Shown: one piece after another, positions 19,164 through 21,789 of the stretch | How the letters are laid out: every line of letters starts with the position of its first letter | Numbering within the stretch: position 1 is the stretch's first letter | Assembly: GCA_003118195.1 (NCBI GenBank) | Contig: BEXV01002056.1 | Coordinates: 18,774-40,562 of the forward strand | Source of the DNA: Hemicentrotus pulcherrimus | Lineage: Eukaryota > Echinodermata > Echinoidea > Camarodonta > Strongylocentrotidae | Length of the DNA: 21,789 nt | Direction: 5' to 3' | Position numbers and translations under genes: made by a program | Notes under the pieces: generated by a model | What the model was told of the DNA's origin: nothing | Databases searched by the model: none | Seen by the model: only the letters and a program-made list of their open reading frames with translations

Positions 19164-20090
19164 CTGTAGCAAGTGAAATGTAAAGATATTCATCAGAAAG
19201 GGGTGACAAGGCATCAAGCTCTGTTAATATTGGAGCCAGTGTGTACTTTTTATCAGTCTTTAATGCAAATTAATTCATGATAATTATAAACTATAAACTT
19301 TTAAAGGGATCCGTTAATTTGTCTCGGATCCTCAAACAAAATTCTGGATTTAGCTCATGCTGCAATGATATTATAAACATTAAGGTGTTCAGGTGTATTA
19401 GGCAATAAATTGCAGTTAGATGATCATCCAGAGGCCCTCCTTAGGGCCCTTGGTGGGGTCCTGGGGCAGATCCCCGGGAGCCCAGGGGTTTTAGGTATTT
19501 GATTATGGTTAGATGAGCGTCCACAGTCCCGCCTTATGGCTGTTGGTGGGGTCAATGGGGCACCCATACCCCCACACATACCACACTACCCCATACGCTA
19601 CCCCCCCCCCACTGCGTACACTCATGATTTAGTGTCATAGCAATGGTCTCGTAAATGTAAGGCCCAAGGATTTCTTTTTTTTCAAAGTTTTTTTTTTGTT
19701 TGTTATTGATTCCAAACAATACAAATTAATCTTAGAAAAAAAATACTTTTTTGTTCTCCTTGACATGGATTCAAAACAATTCCATTACATACATTGTACA
19801 ATGTCTTTGCCGTGTCTTTGTCGATGTCCTATATAAGTGCCCTTTTATGAGATATAAAACCCCATTACTGTCAGTTATAACTTAAGGCCGTAGGACCCCT
19901 AGTTGATTAACATACAGCACACACATGCTTTAGCAGTCATTTCAAACAAACATTTGCAAACTTTTATTGAACAAAATCTGCAATTGTATACTATTATCTA
20001 AATAATTCATTATAAAAACAATATCCCCCCTTTATGACCAACAGTGAAGAAAAAGGGGTAATATCTTGACTGATAATGTAGGGATGTAAT
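19164..20090. other. AT-rich region upstream of the last ankyrin exon found
   Basis: No exon with convincing splice sites was found on the minus strand. It contains a GC-rich two-copy repeat at about 19414-19550 and a C-rich tract at about 19571-19611, then T-rich sequence. Confidence 0.45.
19414..19611. repeat. GC-rich 94-bp two-copy repeat followed by C-rich tract
   Basis: GTTAGATGATCATCCA..CCCTCCTTAGGGCCCTTGGTGGGGTC begins at 19414 and a diverged copy begins GTTAGATGAGCGTCCA at 19508, an offset of 94. The following 19571-19611 C-rich stretch has runs of 4-10 C and is a possible G-quadruplex on the minus strand. Confidence 0.6.
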
Positions 20091-20172
20091 CAATATGGAA
20101 ATAAGAAGTACCGTCTTCATTATTATTGATATTACTTGTATTATTGAAATAATATTTATCATTATTTATATC

Positions 20173-20257
20173 ATTATTATCATCATTATTATTATTATTA
20201 TTATTATTATTAATATTATCATTTCAGATCAAGAATATTATCATTTCAGATCAAGAA
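20173..20257. repeat. (ATT)n microsatellite plus perfect 22-bp tandem duplication
   Basis: About nine ATT triplets lie at 20185-20211. They are followed by two identical 22-base copies beginning TATTATCATTTCAGATC at 20214 and 20236. The poly-Ile frame across this region is an artefact of the microsatellite. Confidence 0.85.
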
Positions 20258-20367
20258 ATATCTTGTATTTGACTAGTGGTCATGAAGATGATTGTAATGA
20301 GACTGAAATAACCTTCTGGAATGGAGAATTTTTTGCATAAAACAATTTTCAAACTACCCCATACAAA

Positions 20368-20445
20368 ATGAAGCCAGACTTAATCTCAGTGGAACGACCG
20401 TCGATATCAGACACTAAAGCCTTCGATCGAGTAAAGAAATGGTAA
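20368..20445 (+). CDS. very small ORF of uncertain status
   Basis: ATG plus 24 codons then TAA, reading MKPDLISVERPSISDTKAFD and ending RVKKW. Its composition is protein-like, unlike its AT-rich surroundings, and the end overlaps a possible donor (ATG|GTAATT). KAFDRV resembles the D..KAFD.V core of LINE reverse transcriptases, but the spacing to the preceding Asp is one residue short and no other polymerase motif flanks it. It could be a first exon, a retroelement fragment or chance. Confidence 0.2.
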   Translation: MKPDLISVERPSISDTKAFDRVKKW

Positions 20446-20850
20446 TTCTTGATAGCCTGATATTCAAGTAATATCTTACTTTGTCCACTTTTCAGAGAAA
20501 ATAACTTGTGAAAAATCTCCTTTTCTATTTAGCATTTTTCTCACCATTAACAAATAGATTTTAGAGACTACTATCAAATCTGATCTGAATATTATTCTTC
20601 CTATTTAAAAAATATATATATATTTCCCTGTATTATGATGATTTTTAGCAGCAAAAAATAATAGCCAGGACGACCTTTTTGAATTCCAGGTTTTACTCTG
20701 TTATACAAAGGTGAAAATAAGGAAATACAATATATCAATAAATTGCCAGTAAGCTTCAAATATCAATTAATTGATCTAATTCCATCTAATATGAAAATAG
20801 TTGATAGGGGTTCTGCCGTTAATTTCCAATGACCTGAAATAACTTAGATG
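20446..20850. other. AT-rich stretch, nothing recognised
   Basis: No open frame, RNA or element boundary is supported here. Confidence 0.45.
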
Positions 20851-20858
20851 GCCTAAAT

Positions 20859-20918
20859 CTCCCTCTCTCTCTCCCCTCTGTCTGTCTGTCTGTCTCTCTC
20901 TCTTTCCCTCTCTCTTTA
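20859..20918. repeat. polypyrimidine microsatellite (CT)n and (CTGT)n
   Basis: A run of CT dinucleotides interrupted by four GTCT/CTGT units. It ends in TTTAG, resembling a plus-strand 3' splice site, but no open exon of note follows. A short inverted repeat GATGAT-CAAAC-ATCATC lies just after it at 20947-20963. Confidence 0.8.
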
Positions 20919-21480
20919 GCCCTCTATTGACCTTCCTCTGTATTATGATGATCAAACATCATCAGGGGAATTAACCTCAAGTGAGTTGGGTAACAGCAAG
21001 GACAGAGAACACGGGGAACTCGGGGGACAACCGAGAAAATGGGGACAAAGAAAAGGGGTGTTGCGAATCTATAAACATATCTATTGATATGGAGCTACTC
21101 CTATTGAAGAATCGGTCACGCTGAGCGATGTTTTTTTTTCGGCACAACTTCCCAATTCTTTCGTTAGAAATAAAATTCCTCCTTTGTATTTCTTTTTATT
21201 TGAAAGGGGACGTTTTTGTTTGAAATTATAGTTAAAGCTGTAGATGTAACGAAACGATAAATAATATGACATTACTAATCAGATCGTAAATAGTATGAAT
21301 ATCTATGTATCTATGTTTTACTTGCTATCAAATTTCCTTTTTTGTGATTTCTTCTTTCACAGCTTAAAAAATGAATGTTATTCATACGCCTCCCAAGTTT
21401 AAATAGGTACACTCATTAGTTTTGTTATCAGTCTTGAAGGCCTAATGACATTCAAAGCTGCTCATTATGTCATTTATATG

Positions 21481-21760
21481 TGTCGTGGTCGAGTGGATAT
21501 GTCACCGGACTGTGGATCACAATGCCTGTGGTTCGAGTCCCACCGCGGCACTAATGTTATTTGGCAAGAAATTAATTTACATTTGCCGCACTCGATCCAG
21601 GCAAAGTTAAATGGGTACCTGATAGGTTTATTTCTTGAAATGCACTGTGCACTGATAACGGCTGCCGGAGCTAAAGCTAGGGTAACATTTCCCAAAGATC
21701 TTTGGAAGCGCATAAAGAAGTTATAATGTTATATGCGCTATACAAGAACGAAATATATAA
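21481..21760 (+). mobile_element. tRNA-derived SINE
   Basis: The 5' part resembles a tRNA gene. TGTCGTG (21481-21487) can pair with CGCGGCA (21544-21550) using two G-T pairs; an A box TGGTCGAGTGG lies at 21486-21496 and a perfect B box GGTTCGAGTCC at 21530-21540. These boxes are the internal RNA polymerase III promoter. The T stem is missing a base and no sound anticodon stem can be drawn, so it is not a working tRNA. A tRNA-unrelated body of ~180 bases follows, ending in ATGCGCTATACAAGAACG (about 21732-21749), a tail style seen in LINE-mobilised SINEs. The left boundary is at the acceptor stem; the right is approximate. Confidence 0.75.
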
Positions 21761-21789
21761 ACATAAGCGGACACTTTTTTTTGGGGGGG

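Noticed and set aside
20095..20340. 81-codon plus-strand frame over the (ATT)n run
   Set aside because: Mostly poly-Ile from the microsatellite; no coding evidence.
21481..21550. Functional tRNA gene
   Set aside because: The T stem lacks a base, no proper anticodon stem forms, and the sequence continues into a SINE-type body and tail.

Overview
The window reads as AT-rich animal nuclear DNA. It has spliced genes with GT/AG introns, long intronic and intergenic stretches, microsatellites, a LINE relic, a tRNA-derived SINE and a TTAA-flanked MITE. The dominant gene belongs to the large ankyrin-repeat style (GADVN, GHLDIVKFF, QQGSDVN) that is greatly expanded in sea urchins, so I infer an echinoderm, most likely a sea urchin. 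That is an inference from style, not a database match.

Layout. Bases 1-124 are a G-rich minisatellite. About 1204-2161 (+) holds several short, protein-like stretches in shifting frames, perhaps a decayed gene. About 3060-7640 is an AT-rich non-coding array of diverged tandem segmental duplications. About 8680-9240 (-) is a 5'-truncated non-LTR retrotransposon relic ending in an (ATT)n tail. At 9815-10666 (-) lies an intact open frame for a secreted or cell-surface Ig-like protein with a signal peptide and a C-terminal hydrophobic (GPI-type) tail. A 551-bp MITE with TTAA ends fills 10913-11463. From 11465 to at least 19163 (-) runs an ankyrin-repeat gene. I can place six exons whose splice sites and phases all agree; the largest exon is 3.8 kb. 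The right end holds AT-rich sequence, microsatellites and a tRNA-derived SINE (21481 to about 21760).

The ankyrin gene encodes about 26 ankyrin repeats. Eighteen of them form six copies of a three-repeat, 291-bp higher-order unit. A hydrophilic tail follows that carries its own 318-bp in-frame tandem duplication and a lysine run. Two nonsense codons, 31 codons apart, interrupt the otherwise open frame; both fall in consecutive repeats near the start of the array. The gene is therefore a young pseudogene, a truncated allele, or carries sequence errors.

The ankyrin and Ig-like genes are on the same strand, separated by about 0.8 kb that is mostly the MITE. The MITE also offers the first AATAAA downstream of the predicted ankyrin stop. 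Nothing shows that the two genes work together. No prokaryotic features (CRISPR, operons, ribosome binding sites) are present.
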